From positions 1 to 64,000 of the forward strand of contig NZ_NRSD01000011.1 in assembly GCF_016583985.1 (NCBI RefSeq): DNA of 64,000 nucleotides, read 5' to 3'. The position numbers and the translations under genes are program-made. The DNA is from Thiocapsa imhoffii (GTDB taxonomy: Bacteria; Pseudomonadota; Gammaproteobacteria; Chromatiales; Chromatiaceae). Position 1 is the first letter of the stretch, and the number at the start of each line of letters is the position of its first letter. The notes beneath the pieces are model-generated. The model was not told the DNA's origin. It did not search any database and saw only the letters and a list, made by a program, of their open reading frames with translations. Shown piece by piece: positions 21,115 to 31,095 of the stretch.

Positions 21115-21219
21115 ATGCCACGGTACCGAGAAGAGTTCAAAGCCAAGGTGGTCGATCAGATGATGCCGCCCAGTGCCCGCGCGGTGACCGATGTGCACCG
21201 GGAAACAGGGGTGTCGTAA
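21115..21219 (+). pseudogene. IS3-type transposase OrfA, N-terminal stub
   Basis: A 34-codon frame reads MPRYREEFKAKVVDQMMPPSA and then RAVTDVHRETGVS before a TAA. This matches the first part of the helix-turn-helix of IS3-type OrfA proteins (xRYxxEFKxxxVxxMMPP..xSVxxxxxETGxS). Everything after helix 2 is missing: the frame runs into the tail of an oppositely oriented transposase. The upstream GGACCGGAGAG may be its ribosome binding site. Confidence 0.6.
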
Positions 21220-21227
21220 CCCACCCT

Positions 21228-21691
21228 GTCTGCCTGCCCTTGCCTTGTGGCTGGTAGGGTCTGGCATGGATCAGCGCGATGCCGAGATTGGCGCAGACCA
21301 GGGCCAACTGCTTGGAGCGGTCGTTCGCACCGTTGTCGACGTAGAGCTTCTGGACAAGGCCGCGGCGCAGGATCGCCTGCGCGAGCACCGGCAGAAAGGT
21401 CCGGGTGTTCTCCGAGAAGGCAAAGCTCGCATAGGGGATCACCCGGTTCGCATCGTCGATGAAGGCGATCAGATCGGTCTTGCGTTTGACCCGATCCCCG
21501 ACCACCACGGCGGGGCCATGCATCACATCGCTCATCCACAGTTCCCCGACCTGCTCAAAGGTAAAGCGGCGCCGGTCCTGCGTCTGACCGGCCGTCTTGG
21601 CCGCGTCCATCAGGCCATTGCGGGCGAGCAGTCGATGCACGGTCGCGGGCGGCAGCGGCAGATCGGGCGGAACCTCGAGGCGCTGGCGCAC
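21228..21691 (-). pseudogene. DDE integrase-core transposase fragment
   Basis: On the minus strand the product reads ATVHRLLARNGLMD, RRFTFEQVGELWMSDVMHGP (first Asp), FIDDANRVIPYASFAFSENT, KLYVDNGANDRSKQLALVCA (second Asp) and ARPYQPQGKG, the rve core found in IS481/IS3-like transposases. Homology ends exactly at QGKG, before the catalytic Glu, where the IS3 OrfA stub begins on the other strand. The N-terminal HTH part is also absent. Dead remnant. Confidence 0.75.
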
Positions 21692-22372
21692 CGCGAGGAG
21701 AACCCCGGAGGCTCCTATGAGGCGCCCTTCCTTGGAAGGGCTGACCCTCGAGCGTAGAGAAGGGCAGCTCCGTGACGAAGTGACGTCCGGTCGGTCACCA
21801 ACCCACGTCTATCAGAGTGATCCACCGTCGCAGCTCGCTTGTCATGCCCTGACCCGAAGACGCTGATTGCAGGAGGTTTCAATCGAGCACCACAACAAAG
21901 CTTGACAGGTCAATCCATATCAGGAGCCGACTTGCGCGGCGACCCGACCGGCGTTCAGAGTCGTCACGTCTGATTCCTGCTGACCCAATGTCGCCCTTAT
22001 GCTGGCGATGCGAATTCACGCCCCACCGTCATTCACCAGTCTACCAAGCTACAGTTCCACGCCCTCCAGCATCACCCATCAATCATCCGTGTTTATCCGG
22101 GCCCATCCGTGGCAAACCCGCTTCCATGGCTCAAGGTCACTGAACAACCCGCCAACCTCCGCCCAACCCCACCCTGCCGTCGTTGACCCAACCACGGACA
22201 GATGGTGAGATACCGCCCCTCAGGTTGAATCCATGAACCAACGACGACCAGACAATTCGCCACCACAGCTAATACCGGCTGACAAGGTAGGGCGGTAGCG
22301 TGCTTATGGCCCGCAATTCAACCTGCACGCCGGTCTTGAAGCTGCGATGCCGTGGTCCCTACGGTTCCCTGG
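21692..22372. other. Non-coding accessory stretch
   Basis: About 680 nt between the transposase fragment and the ATPase fragment. I see no convincing gene, RNA or terminal inverted repeats. It probably consists of decayed mobile-element ends. Confidence 0.4.
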
Positions 22373-22830
22373 ATGTCGTTCCGCGACCCGGTCACGTTCT
22401 CCATGGTGGGTACAGCCGAACGGCAGCACACCGAACGCGTCCCGCGTGTGGAGCAATACCGCACGAAGATTCTGCCGATCGCGGCCATTGATGGCGGCAA
22501 TGCATCCGGCAAGACGACTGTCTTCCAGGCCCTCAACGTCGCGAAGCGGTTCGTCACTCAGGGTGTGTTGCCAGATGCGCGCATCCCGGTCGAGCCGCTC
22601 CGCCTAGATCCAGCGATGGCCGAGCGTCCCTCGCGCTTCGCCTTCGAGCTGCTCATCCGCCCCTTTGTAGCAAGCACTGATCGTGAACGCACCGCAAGCG
22701 CGGCTGAGTTCGGTGCCGCGTTAGACGCCGATCCGCGTGCGAGGCACTCTCCCACGCTAAGATGTGCATTCGACTTGGCCGGCGAGACGCTGCCAGCGAA
22801 GATACATCCGGCCCCGTTTTTCCGAGGAGA
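22373..22830 (+). pseudogene. AAA15-type ATPase, N-terminal fragment
   Basis: The frame reads [15 protein letters not shown], then [32 protein letters not shown], with a Walker [10 protein letters not shown], and [19 protein letters not shown]. This is the start of the AAA family ATPase (AAA15/AbiEii-like OLD-type) proteins of about 400 residues often found in defence islands. After about residue 110 the sequence becomes unrelated and the gene stops, overlapping the flippase start. The first residues of the family (MLxEFSVxNFRSF) are also scrambled. Broken at both ends. Confidence 0.65.
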
Positions 22831-22833
22831 CAA

Positions 22834-24162
22834 GTGAACAGACCCGCGATAACTACAACGCTGCGTCGGGAAACGGGGCGAATATGGCGCAGCCGCTTCG
22901 CGCGCAACGTCGCGATGGTCGCATCCGGCACGGCCGGAGCGCAGGCCATCACGATGGCCTTTGCGCCGATCATTACGCGTATTTATGGTCCGGAGGCCTT
23001 TGGCCTGTTAGGCACTTTCATGGCCATCGTGGCCGTCGCCGTCCCGCTTGCCGCGCTTGCCTACCCCATAGCCATCGTTCTACCCAAGGACGATCGGGAC
23101 GCCATCGGACTGGTCCGTCTGTCTGCCATCTTATCGGTGGCGATTGCCCTGTTTGCCGCTGCTCTACTTGTTATCAGCGGGGACTGGCTGACCGTCACGC
23201 TCGGTGCCGAATCGGTTTCCAGATACCTGCTCCTCATCCCCGTGGCAATGTTGTTCGCCGCCTGGCAGCAGATCGTTACGCAATGGTTGATCCGCAAGAA
23301 AGAGTTCGGCGTCATTGCCCGCGCCGCCATTGCGCAATCGCTGATTCTGAACAGCGCGAAGAGCGGTATTGGGTGGTTGCACCCCGTGGGTGCTGTGCTC
23401 ATCGTGCTTTCCACACTGGGCCAAGCCCTTTATGCCGGGCTGTTATTCTTCGGTGCCCGTCGGCGTTACCAGCGCAGCGACGACCTCGAGCGCCATGACC
23501 CGCGCACCCCGCTTCGTGAACTCGCGTATCGTCACCGCGACTTCCCCCTCTACCGGGCGCCGCAGATCTTCATTAACGCCGCATCGCAAAGCCTGCCGGT
23601 GTTGATGCTAGCGGCATTCTTTGGGCCAGCGGCAGCGGGGTTCTACACGTTGGGAACAATGGTTATGGGAATGCCCAGTACCCTCGTGGGCAAGGCAGTC
23701 AACGATGTGTTCTATCCCCGTATCACCGAAGCGGCCCACAACGGTGAGAACCTGACCCGCCACATCGTGAGAGCCACGGGCGCCATGTTTGCCATAGGGG
23801 TCGTCCCTTTCGGTCTTGTTGTTGTTTTCGGGCCCATGCTGTTCAGCTTTGTCTTCGGCAGCGATTGGGCGATGGCCGGCGAATACGCGCGGTGGTTAGC
23901 GTTATGGCTTTTGGCCGGCTTTATCAATCGCCCGAGTGTGGCCACGATTCCGGTCCTTTCGCTTCAGCGCGGTTTCCTGTTATATGAATTGGCTAGCGTC
24001 ATTGTGCGGGTTTCGGCGATTGTTCTGGGTGTCTTACTTTTCCAAAGTGACGTTGTCGCCGTGACTCTGTTCGCTGTGGTCGGCGTCGTTCTCAATTTGT
24101 TCTTGATTGCATGGGTGTTACGGACAGTATATGGCCTTGAGAACGGGAGATTACATGGGTAG
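22834..24162 (+). CDS. Wzx-type polysaccharide flippase
   Basis: A 442-residue membrane protein with about 12 predicted transmembrane segments, starting with the family-typical amphipathic lead [41 protein letters not shown]. It belongs to the oligosaccharide flippase (MATE/MVF superfamily) group and would move undecaprenyl-linked repeat units to the periplasm. The GTG at 22834 follows GAGGAGA four bases upstream, a strong ribosome binding site; codons further upstream belong to the ATPase fragment. The last 8 nt overlap the next gene. Confidence 0.88.
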   Translation: MNRPAITTTLRRETGRIWRSRFARNVAMVASGTAGAQAITMAFAPIITRIYGPEAFGLLGTFMAIVAVAVPLAALAYPIAIVLPKDDRDAIGLVRLSAILSVAIALFAAALLVISGDWLTVTLGAESVSRYLLLIPVAMLFAAWQQIVTQWLIRKKEFGVIARAAIAQSLILNSAKSGIGWLHPVGAVLIVLSTLGQALYAGLLFFGARRRYQRSDDLERHDPRTPLRELAYRHRDFPLYRAPQIFINAASQSLPVLMLAAFFGPAAAGFYTLGTMVMGMPSTLVGKAVNDVFYPRITEAAHNGENLTRHIVRATGAMFAIGVVPFGLVVVFGPMLFSFVFGSDWAMAGEYARWLALWLLAGFINRPSVATIPVLSLQRGFLLYELASVIVRVSAIVLGVLLFQSDVVAVTLFAVVGVVLNLFLIAWVLRTVYGLENGRLHG

Positions 24163-25711
24163 AGATAACGTTAGTTCCGCGGGCATGGAGCGTGACCTAG
24201 TGATCCTCGGTGAGCGCCTCCGCGAACGCATGCTGCCTTTTGGCTGGTTCGAGCGGTTGAGCAGTGATTCGGTACGGTTTGTTACCGATCATGCCGGTAG
24301 TGTGCCCTTGTATTATGCGCAAGAACATAACCAGGTTCTGGCTGGAAAGACGCCACTTGAAGTCTTTCAACAGATGCCCCAGGGAACATTGGATACCGTA
24401 TCAGTTGCGGATTTTCTCCTGAACGGCACCGTTTGCTACCCCTATACCCTATTCAAGGGCATCTATGTGGCACCTCCTGGTGCGGTGACCGATGTCACTC
24501 CATTGGAGGTGAAATCCACTACGTACTATCGCCCTAAAGAACAGGAGAGCAACGAACCGCTCGCGTATTGGGGTGCGCAACTGCGCGCTCGGGTACAGCA
24601 GGCACTTCTAGCTGGTCTGGAAGGAAAAACGAACATTAAAGTGCTCTTCTCTGGGGGCGAGGACTCCCGTGCTATTGTGAGCCTTCTGCCCAAGGGGCTT
24701 GAGTGCGAATTGGTCACCTTTGCCGACAGCTACAATCGGGAAGTCCGTCTCGCATCGCATGCTGCTCGGGCCTTGGACCGACACATTTCTTTTATCCAAC
24801 GTCCCCATGGATTTTATCGCGAAAATGTTCGGAGTCGGGTCCGCGCTATCGGAGGTGGCTTTGATATCCGCCATACGCATGTCTGGGGGCGATTGGCAGA
24901 GCCATTAAAAGATGCAGGGGTGGTTTTCGGAGGATATGCGGCCGATACGCTATTCAAAAGCGCATGGATGGGCAATGTCGAAAAAAACATCAAGAAAATC
25001 GGCCCCGAAAGACTGAATCCGATAGGCATGGGTCAGCCGACCGGTATCAAAATCGCATCAGCACAGGATTGGCTGGACCCTGGTGTCTCCGCAGCCGTGG
25101 ACGCGCGCCGGTTGGCGCATCATGAACGCATTCAGGAATTTAGACCGAAATCGGCTGGAAACTGGCACACGCTGTGGCCACTGGGTAGTCAGCGTGTTGC
25201 CTATGCTCATTACCTAGCTATTCGCTTGGCCTGTCCGGAAGTTGTGGAACCTTTTTTGGCTCCCCAAGTGTACGAATTAGCCGCGAGAATGCCAGATGAG
25301 TTCCGCGTTGATAGAAAGGCCTTCCGTGCTGCTTTCGCGTCGCCTATGGGGAAAGCAGGATGGCTGCTGACAAGTTCGGGGCGCATACCGAGACTTGGCG
25401 GTTACGTGGGGCATTGGGTCCAACTCGGTACGGTCATTTCCCGAGCCCTCGGCGATAGAGCGACCAGTGTGTCGGCTAGAATGCGTGGGCGCATGCCGAT
25501 AAATCAAGGGGCATGGAGCAACGAGCATGACGTGTACAGAGACGACCTTTCGGAGGCCCTTTCTGAATCGCAATTGGAGGGCGTACGGGTCTTAATGAAC
25601 GGGATCCTGACGGCGGAAGAGGCAAACGAATTCTTCAAACCCTGCGGTGGTGCCGTTCCCGATCTGGTTCGTAACCGGGTTGTCCAAGTCGCTTACCTTG
25701 TGGGAGATTAG
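24155..25711 (+). CDS. Asparagine synthetase-like protein in the polysaccharide locus
   Basis: A 518-residue protein. The C-terminal two-thirds is an Asn_synthase (AANH) domain with the PP-loop FSGGEDSRAI (SGGEDS at 166-171). The first 130 residues resemble a shortened class II glutamine amidotransferase domain (FVTDHAGSVPLYYAQ, YVAPPGAV), but there is no Met-Cys N-terminus, so it cannot hydrolyse glutamine by the usual mechanism. Such AsnB-like enzymes amidate carboxylates, for example sugar acids in capsules or peptides. The ATG at 24155 follows GGGAG and lies inside the flippase gene's end, so the two are coupled. Substrate unknown. Confidence 0.75.
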   Translation: MGRDNVSSAGMERDLVILGERLRERMLPFGWFERLSSDSVRFVTDHAGSVPLYYAQEHNQVLAGKTPLEVFQQMPQGTLDTVSVADFLLNGTVCYPYTLFKGIYVAPPGAVTDVTPLEVKSTTYYRPKEQESNEPLAYWGAQLRARVQQALLAGLEGKTNIKVLFSGGEDSRAIVSLLPKGLECELVTFADSYNREVRLASHAARALDRHISFIQRPHGFYRENVRSRVRAIGGGFDIRHTHVWGRLAEPLKDAGVVFGGYAADTLFKSAWMGNVEKNIKKIGPERLNPIGMGQPTGIKIASAQDWLDPGVSAAVDARRLAHHERIQEFRPKSAGNWHTLWPLGSQRVAYAHYLAIRLACPEVVEPFLAPQVYELAARMPDEFRVDRKAFRAAFASPMGKAGWLLTSSGRIPRLGGYVGHWVQLGTVISRALGDRATSVSARMRGRMPINQGAWSNEHDVYRDDLSEALSESQLEGVRVLMNGILTAEEANEFFKPCGGAVPDLVRNRVVQVAYLVGD

Positions 25712-25714
25712 AGC

Positions 25715-26344
25715 ATGAACCACAAACAAGTTGACAAGTCGATCTACGAATTCGGCACCTACGTGACCAAGTGCCGCTGGGCGAGCTTTTGGCACCAAGC
25801 CGACGAGGTGCTGGCATTCGACCCGGAAACCGTACTGGAGATCGGCCCTGGGCCGGGTGTGTTCAAGGCGGTTCTCAGCCGGTTCGGGCCGCATGTCGAA
25901 ACGCTGGATCTCGATCCTGAGTTGTCCCCGGATCATATCGCTTCGGCCGACGCCATGCCGTTCGACGATCGTGCATACGACGTGGTTTGTGCTTTCCAGA
26001 TGCTGGAACACGTACCTTACGAAAAAAGCATGGAGATCTTTCGCGAAATGGTTCGGGTGGCGGCCAAAGGCGTCGTGATCTCGTTACCTGATGCAGCTAA
26101 GCGGTGGCCGATGGGCTTTCATATCCCGCGCGTTGGGATGAAATGGTTCTCCGTGCCGAAGCCACGGCTGCGCCCTTTAGAGCACCGCTTTGATGGGCAG
26201 CATTACTGGGAGATTAACAAGGTCGGTTACTGTCTGTCGCGGATTCTGCATGACTTGCAACATGTTGCGCCAGTGCAGTTGGTGCGAACCTACCGCGTTT
26301 CAGAAAATCCGTATCACCGGTTTTTTGTCTACCAAACAAAATGA
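25715..26344 (+). CDS. Class I SAM-dependent methyltransferase
   Basis: The 209-residue product has motif I VLEIGPGPGVFKAVL, DLDPELSPDHIASADAMPF, and VVCAFQMLEHVPYEKS (post-motif with the LEH signature of Methyltransf_11), followed by VRVAAKGVVISLP. It starts 3 nt after the asparagine synthetase-like gene, with GGGAG just upstream, and so belongs to the same wzx-asn-mt unit. A role in methylating a sugar or lipid-linked glycan is inferred from context only. The unit ends here; mobile debris follows. Confidence 0.8.
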   Translation: MNHKQVDKSIYEFGTYVTKCRWASFWHQADEVLAFDPETVLEIGPGPGVFKAVLSRFGPHVETLDLDPELSPDHIASADAMPFDDRAYDVVCAFQMLEHVPYEKSMEIFREMVRVAAKGVVISLPDAAKRWPMGFHIPRVGMKWFSVPKPRLRPLEHRFDGQHYWEINKVGYCLSRILHDLQHVAPVQLVRTYRVSENPYHRFFVYQTK

Positions 26345-26531
26345 GAGTCAGGTAGCCCCATCTGCACGAAGACGCAGACAGGTTTGATTCCCGTGGCAAG
26401 GCTGGATCGGTGATTCATGAAGAGCGGCATGCCAAGGATGGGGTGAGTGGTGTGTCCGCAAGGAGGAGATAAATCTGTCCCCGTTTAGCGCGCCGCCAAG
26501 CCGGTAAGCACAAGCTTTCGATTGGTCCCGG

Positions 26532-27472
26532 GTGACTGATTCTGCGATTCAACTACTGACCCACCCGCTCGTTCTGTCAAGTGCTTGGGAGCGTGTGCGG
26601 GAGTGGTATCGGTACGGTGATACGCCGCCGGAGCCCGAGTTTGCAGAATGGCAGACGAACCCTAATGAGCAGTTGCAGAGGCTGGGCGAAACGATGCGAG
26701 CCGGGTCGCATACTCATCTAGTCTTATACCTAAGACCCTATCCGAAGAAGGGTGGAACGGTACGGCACTATTGTCGCCCGGCCATCGCAACTCAAGTGGT
26801 TTGTGCGGCTTATGGGGTGCTTTTGGCGCCCTATCTGGATAGCGTACATGCCGAATTTCTCTTTTGGGTATCAGTGGTACCGAGGGGTTGATCAACATCG
26901 GCTTGGATCCGGTGCGCGAGCCGTCTGGGAAAACCGACCCTTCACCCTTGAAGATCGTCAGTGCTACCAGCCGTACCGCCGTGCGCATGGCCTGTTCTGG
27001 CGGGTTGCGCATTGGACGTCGCGAACACGACAACCGGCGACCCCATAGAAACGGGCGTTGTGGACCCGAGCGTCAATGCATCTGGCCGATGTCTGGAGCT
27101 TGATTACCCCTTCGATATCCAAGAAGCACTGGAAGATCAGGCGTTGCGTCTCGGACTCGCTGAAGGGCTCTGCGATCTCCTTCAACACGTGCGGTATGAC
27201 GCTGACGGTGCGCCCGGCGACGCCTGGATCCCCAGCCACGTCACACAGACGCTGCCACGCGGAGACGGGGCCGGTCATCCCGGGTTGCCGACCGGACTGG
27301 TCATCTCCGGGCTGCTGCTGAAAGTGTGCCTTAACCCATTGGACCGCGTGATGCGGCGCTGGTGTCGATCCGAGCACGCGGTGACGAGGGGCGTGGCGGC
27401 TTCCTGCAGCTCGCCGACGACATGCGTTTGTTTGCGCACACAGAAGATCATGAAGCAGGTGTGGGGCGTGTT
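26532..27472 (+). pseudogene. Reverse transcriptase of an uncharacterised group, frameshifted
   Basis: Three reading frames must be joined to see it. Frame one: LLTHPLVLSSAWERVREWYRYG, then PYPKKGGTVRHYCRPAIATQVV. Near 26845 the match moves to MPNFSFGYQWYRG and YQPYRRAHGLFWRVAHW. A later frame gives GHPGLPTGLVISGLLLKVCLNPLDRVMRRW, the RT motif before the active site, and a further shift near 27370 gives GFLQLADDMRLFAHTE, where LADD stands in place of YADD. These blocks match the large RNA-directed DNA polymerases that are neither retron, DGR nor group II, a set that includes several anti-phage RTs. At least three frame changes make it inactive. Confidence 0.6.
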
Positions 27473-27593
27473 TCTAGCGGAATGTCGCCACGATACAGGT
27501 GTGCGGCGACCGGCAGAAGGCGAATTGATCCTCCTGCCAGAGACCACGGTTCCCAATAGCGAACATTACCTGCTGTCCAGGCTTGCAGCGTAG

Positions 27594-28020
27594 GCAGGAC
27601 GCGCGGTGCTGGCGGGATGCCTCTGGCGTGTCCTCCCGTCGGACGCTACACGGAATGTAGCGGTTTCATCGGGGCCTCGGTACCTTAGCAATGAAGCCTT
27701 GTTGGCCATGCCCCTGCCGCAGGCCGGGGAAGGAACACCTACCGGTGGCGCGTTCGTTCACCGTGCGCAAAACCGTACTGTTAATAAATTTCAAAAGCAT
27801 GTGTTGCTCGAAAGTTTTCGTGACTGATGCGCGTGGTGTATACCATGACAGGGGTTTGACTTGTCTTTGGGTGCCCTTCACAGGAGCGACATTGATAGCA
27901 ATTAGGACGTCAGATCAACAGCACTCAGTATACACCCTATCGCCCTACTTTAATGCCTGACTCAAGTTGAAACGCGTCGAGCTTGTTCGGCGACTAACTT
28001 ATCGACTGCCATTCCGCTTT
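27594..28020. other. Gap after the reverse transcriptase remnant
   Basis: These 427 nt show no gene I can support. Base composition falls from GC-rich to AT-rich across it, marking entry into the AT-rich glycosyltransferase/polymerase section. Confidence 0.4.
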
Positions 28021-28863
28021 TCAGCATTGACATAAACCAGTGCTAAACTGTCTTTTTGTCATCAACAAGAAAAACTTAACATACGATACTAGGAGAAAGC
28101 TTCGACCCCATCTAGCTCGTGCAGTTTGAGAAAATCTTTTAAAGCTCAAGGTACCGCCCGACAAGACATAATTAGCATATTCTGTATATAGGTAATTTTC
28201 TCTAAAATAATTGTAAGCTGGGATGGGGTGGTTAGATTTATAAAATACTAATACCTCAGTTAGGCTCGACATCTCAACTCCCTTAGAGTTTAATCGGGCA
28301 AAAAACTCATAATCTTGCGCGCGATGTAACTCTTCGCAATAACCTCCATGCTCCTTGAAAAGTTTTGTACGTATCACTGCAGTGCAATTCGCAATCCCCA
28401 TTCTTCTTCTGTTAAATGCTTTATGTATATCATTGGAGTTGGGTGGCCAACTGATCAGTCTACCTTGGTCTGGAACAGAATTTCCGGTGAAGCCACAGGC
28501 TTGCCCGCCGAGAACGCCAACATATGGGTGTCGTTCTAAGTATTCAATTTGTTTTTGGAACCGACTTGGACATGACAGGTCGTCACTATCGCAAATCCCA
28601 ACCAGCTCACCTCGAACATGTGCTAGGCATTTATTTCTTGCGTAGCCGCGCCCTTGATGCTTGTGATGATGTACTTTAATTCGTTTATCCAGAGACGCAT
28701 GGTGGTGCAGCTTATCTCGTGTCATGTCTGTACTTCCATCGTCTACGACAATAAGTTCCCAATCTTTGAAAGATTGGTTTATTACGCTTTCAATTGCTAA
28801 TTCTATGGTAGCTTCAGAGTTATAAGATGGCATGATAACAGATAGTTTTGGAATCGGCATCAT
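28021..28863 (-). CDS. Family 2 glycosyltransferase
   Basis: A 280-residue GT-A enzyme: LSVIMPSYNSEATIELAIESVINQ, ELIVVDDGSTD, GRGYARNKCL, the metal-binding DSDD, and AQDYEFFARL near the acceptor site. There is no membrane segment. It would add a sugar to the lipid-linked repeat unit. The gene is on the opposite strand to the other polysaccharide genes and is markedly AT-rich compared with the rest of the window, both signs of separate acquisition. Two adjacent ATG codons (28863, 28860) can start it. Confidence 0.85.
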   Translation of the reverse strand: MMPIPKLSVIMPSYNSEATIELAIESVINQSFKDWELIVVDDGSTDMTRDKLHHHASLDKRIKVHHHKHQGRGYARNKCLAHVRGELVGICDSDDLSCPSRFQKQIEYLERHPYVGVLGGQACGFTGNSVPDQGRLISWPPNSNDIHKAFNRRRMGIANCTAVIRTKLFKEHGGYCEELHRAQDYEFFARLNSKGVEMSSLTEVLVFYKSNHPIPAYNYFRENYLYTEYANYVLSGGTLSFKRFSQTARARWGRSFLLVSYVKFFLLMTKRQFSTGLCQC

Positions 28864-29070
28864 CGGCTCTCTTTTCGCTTAGTGAGTAAAAAATGCGAGC
28901 TTTTTAGATCAATTTATGCGTTTATATCGCTAGAGTTGTACTTTGTGCATAAATCCCAATCGCGTTTATCATAAAGTTTAGCGAGATCTGCTATTAAAGG
29001 CCTTAAACGTTGACAGTTTTGATCTATTGACCGAACTCAAACGCGATCGAACCATAAAGCAACGATTGGC

Positions 29071-29941
29071 ATGAGCCGAGAGAAATTTGACGCCTTCGTT
29101 ACGGCCTTCGCTGATGCATATGACCAAATGTTGCAGGAAAAACTCCGTAACAAGAAAATCTAATGCCTACCGTAAGGAGGTCCCTCGGGTGTTCTCGATA
29201 CCCACGAAAAGCGCCTTTTTTTCGTCCTGTACTACCTTAAAACCTATCCCACTTTCGATGTCCTTGGATTTCATTTGAAACTCAGCGCAGGCCATGCACA
29301 CGATTTCGTTGTGTTGTACTCCGAAATGCTCAACCGCGCTCTTGAGTCCTTGAACGTCGCACCGAAGCGAACGGTTCACTCACGCGACGAGTTCAAGAAT
29401 ATTTTTGAAAAATATAGCAATATGATCGTTGATGGAAAAGAAGTCGCCTGCATCCGACCATCGGATGATGACCATCAAAATAAACGATAAAGTGGTAAAA
29501 AAAAGACATACCGTCAAAATTCTAACGCTCACCAATAATGACCTGAAAATACTTTATATGAGTCCAGTTTTTAGTGGCTCAGCACATGACTATATGATCA
29601 TGAAAAAATGCTTGCCTCCACACATTTCTTGGTTTGAAGGCATGACCCTGAGGGCCGACCTTGGCTTTCTTGGCGCAGTAACTGATTATGGACGTGGAGC
29701 CGACATTCGTTTACCTCATAAAAGGCCAAAGCGATCAAAAGTGAATCGACATCCACGCTTAACCAAAATTCAACAAAGAGCGAATCGTCATCACTCAAGT
29801 ATCCGTGTCCTTATCGAGCATGCGATCGCTGGAATCAAATCGTTTCATTGCCTCACGCACCGGATTCGGAACCAGTCATCCGCATTCATAGATCAATTTT
29901 TCGGCCTTGCCAGTGGTCTTTGGAACTACAAAATATCATAA
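29071..29941 (+). pseudogene. IS5-family transposase with two stops and a frameshift
   Basis: Starting MSREKFDAFVTAFADAYDQ, the frame meets TAA at 29161 and again at 29173, continues in the same frame (GVLDTHEKRLFFVLYYLKTYPTFDVLGFHLKLS, SRDEFKNIFEKYSNMIVDG), and then shifts frame near 29465. The rest (KRHTVKILTLTN, SGSAHDYMIMKKCLP, DLGFLGAVTDYG, IRVLIEHAIAGIKSFHCLTHRIRNQS) is the DDE_Tnp_4 catalytic end. Reassembled length is about 290 residues, normal for the family. Inactive unless rescued by a related copy. Confidence 0.8.
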
Positions 29942-29973
29942 ATTTCAACATCTAGACGTTCGTAACAACTCTA
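29918..29973 (+). repeat. IS right-end repeat, copy 1
   Basis: This 56-nt segment (from CTTTGGAACTACAAAATATC to AACAACTCTA) is the end of the IS5-family element. It recurs at 32588-32643 in the same orientation with six mismatches by my alignment, about 89% identity. Confidence 0.75.
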
Positions 29974-30021
29974 TTGAAATAACTATTTATACACGAATCG
30001 CAAATCTAGTCACCAGGAGCG

Positions 30022-31095
30022 ATGATGAGTATCGAAAAAGAGCGAATCGCGCTATTTGCTTTGGTTTTTATGCTTGCGATCTCTTTAATAGGCGCCTCAT
30101 ATGCTCGCTATTTGATATACACTGCACCTGTCGTTATTTTTTTTATCTGGCTAACAACTCCGGGATTACGGATAAAATTTAATCCTGACTTAATACCGTT
30201 CTACATAATATTCATATTTTCACTTCTTACTATTCACGCTGGCGGAGTTGAGGGCATTAAAACTTCCATTTTCATGGGTGTATATATTATTACTTTTACT
30301 CTCTTCGATTTTTCCAAAATTTCTATACGAATCGATAGAATTGGCTTAGTTTTGATTCTTATCTTCATTTTGCATGCATTCATAGGCGGTAGCGCAGGCG
30401 ATGCTGTTGAGTTTTCTGTATTAGATTCAAAATCATCATTTGAAAGTACTCTTGCATTCCCGTTCGGATTAATATCATCTTATTATTTGATACAGCGGCA
30501 GTATATAAAAGGAATTTTCTTCGGATTATTTGCGCTTCTTGGACTAAAGCGAATAGCTTTGCTGGGCGTCTTTGTCATTTTTATTCTAATTCTAGCACCT
30601 AAAAAGATTCAGTTGCTGTTGGTTAGTAAATTAAGCATGGTTATAGTAAGTTTTGTATATTTAATTTTCGTAGTTTCGTTTTCATATGGTATATATGATC
30701 AATATATATTAAATTATTTTGGTATTACTGCTAATCACCTCAGCCAAGGTCGGCAGTTGCTTTGGCGTAACCTGCTTGATTACTCAAATTTTGATTTTTT
30801 GAATTTTTTATTTATTGGCCTAGGAAATTCAAAATCTATTATAATTTTACAGGATATTTATGGATCAAGAGTTCTTCTTCATAGCGATATTTTTTTGATT
30901 TATATCGAATATGGATTGATTTTAGCCATGCTCTTTGTCATCACCTTGTTTGCACAAAAGAGAATCGAATTATCTCTTTTGCCAGTATTCCTTTTTATAT
31001 TATTTTTGACAGATAATGTTCTTATTTATCAACATGTTATGATTCTTTATCTTCTGTGCCAAAGTCAACTGCGGCGAATCTATGATAGTGCATGA
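30022..31095 (+). CDS. Wzy-like O-antigen/EPS polymerase, AT-rich
   Basis: A 357-residue integral membrane protein with about ten hydrophobic segments and one larger polar loop (about residues 215-270: YFGITANHLSQGRQLLWRNLLDYSN, GLGNSK), the layout of Wzy repeat-unit polymerases. Sequence identity in this family is low, so the call rests on topology and on neighbouring flippase and glycosyltransferase genes. CAGGAGCG before the ATG pair is the ribosome binding site. The gene is strikingly AT-rich, unlike its neighbours, and sits between two copies of the same IS end, which suggests recent import. Confidence 0.72.
   Translation: MMSIEKERIALFALVFMLAISLIGASYARYLIYTAPVVIFFIWLTTPGLRIKFNPDLIPFYIIFIFSLLTIHAGGVEGIKTSIFMGVYIITFTLFDFSKISIRIDRIGLVLILIFILHAFIGGSAGDAVEFSVLDSKSSFESTLAFPFGLISSYYLIQRQYIKGIFFGLFALLGLKRIALLGVFVIFILILAPKKIQLLLVSKLSMVIVSFVYLIFVVSFSYGIYDQYILNYFGITANHLSQGRQLLWRNLLDYSNFDFLNFLFIGLGNSKSIIILQDIYGSRVLLHSDIFLIYIEYGLILAMLFVITLFAQKRIELSLLPVFLFILFLTDNVLIYQHVMILYLLCQSQLRRIYDSA

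Larger units (their letters stand above)
28931..29973 (+). mobile_element. IS5-family insertion sequence, degenerate
   Basis: The outer ends read TAGAGTTGT at 28931 and ACAACTCTA at 29965-29973, an inverted repeat consistent with element ends GAGTTGT/ACAACTC and a TA target duplication. The length of about 1.04 kb and the DDE_Tnp_4-type transposase suit the IS5 family (IS427/ISL2-like). The transposase gene inside is broken. A second, diverged copy of the right end lies at 32588-32643 in the same orientation. Confidence 0.65.

Noticed and set aside
26355..26400. tRNA or terminator-like hairpin with TTTGATTCCCG after the methyltransferase gene
   Set aside because: The candidate anticodon stem has an eight-base loop and no acceptor stem; the hairpin is short without a U-run.
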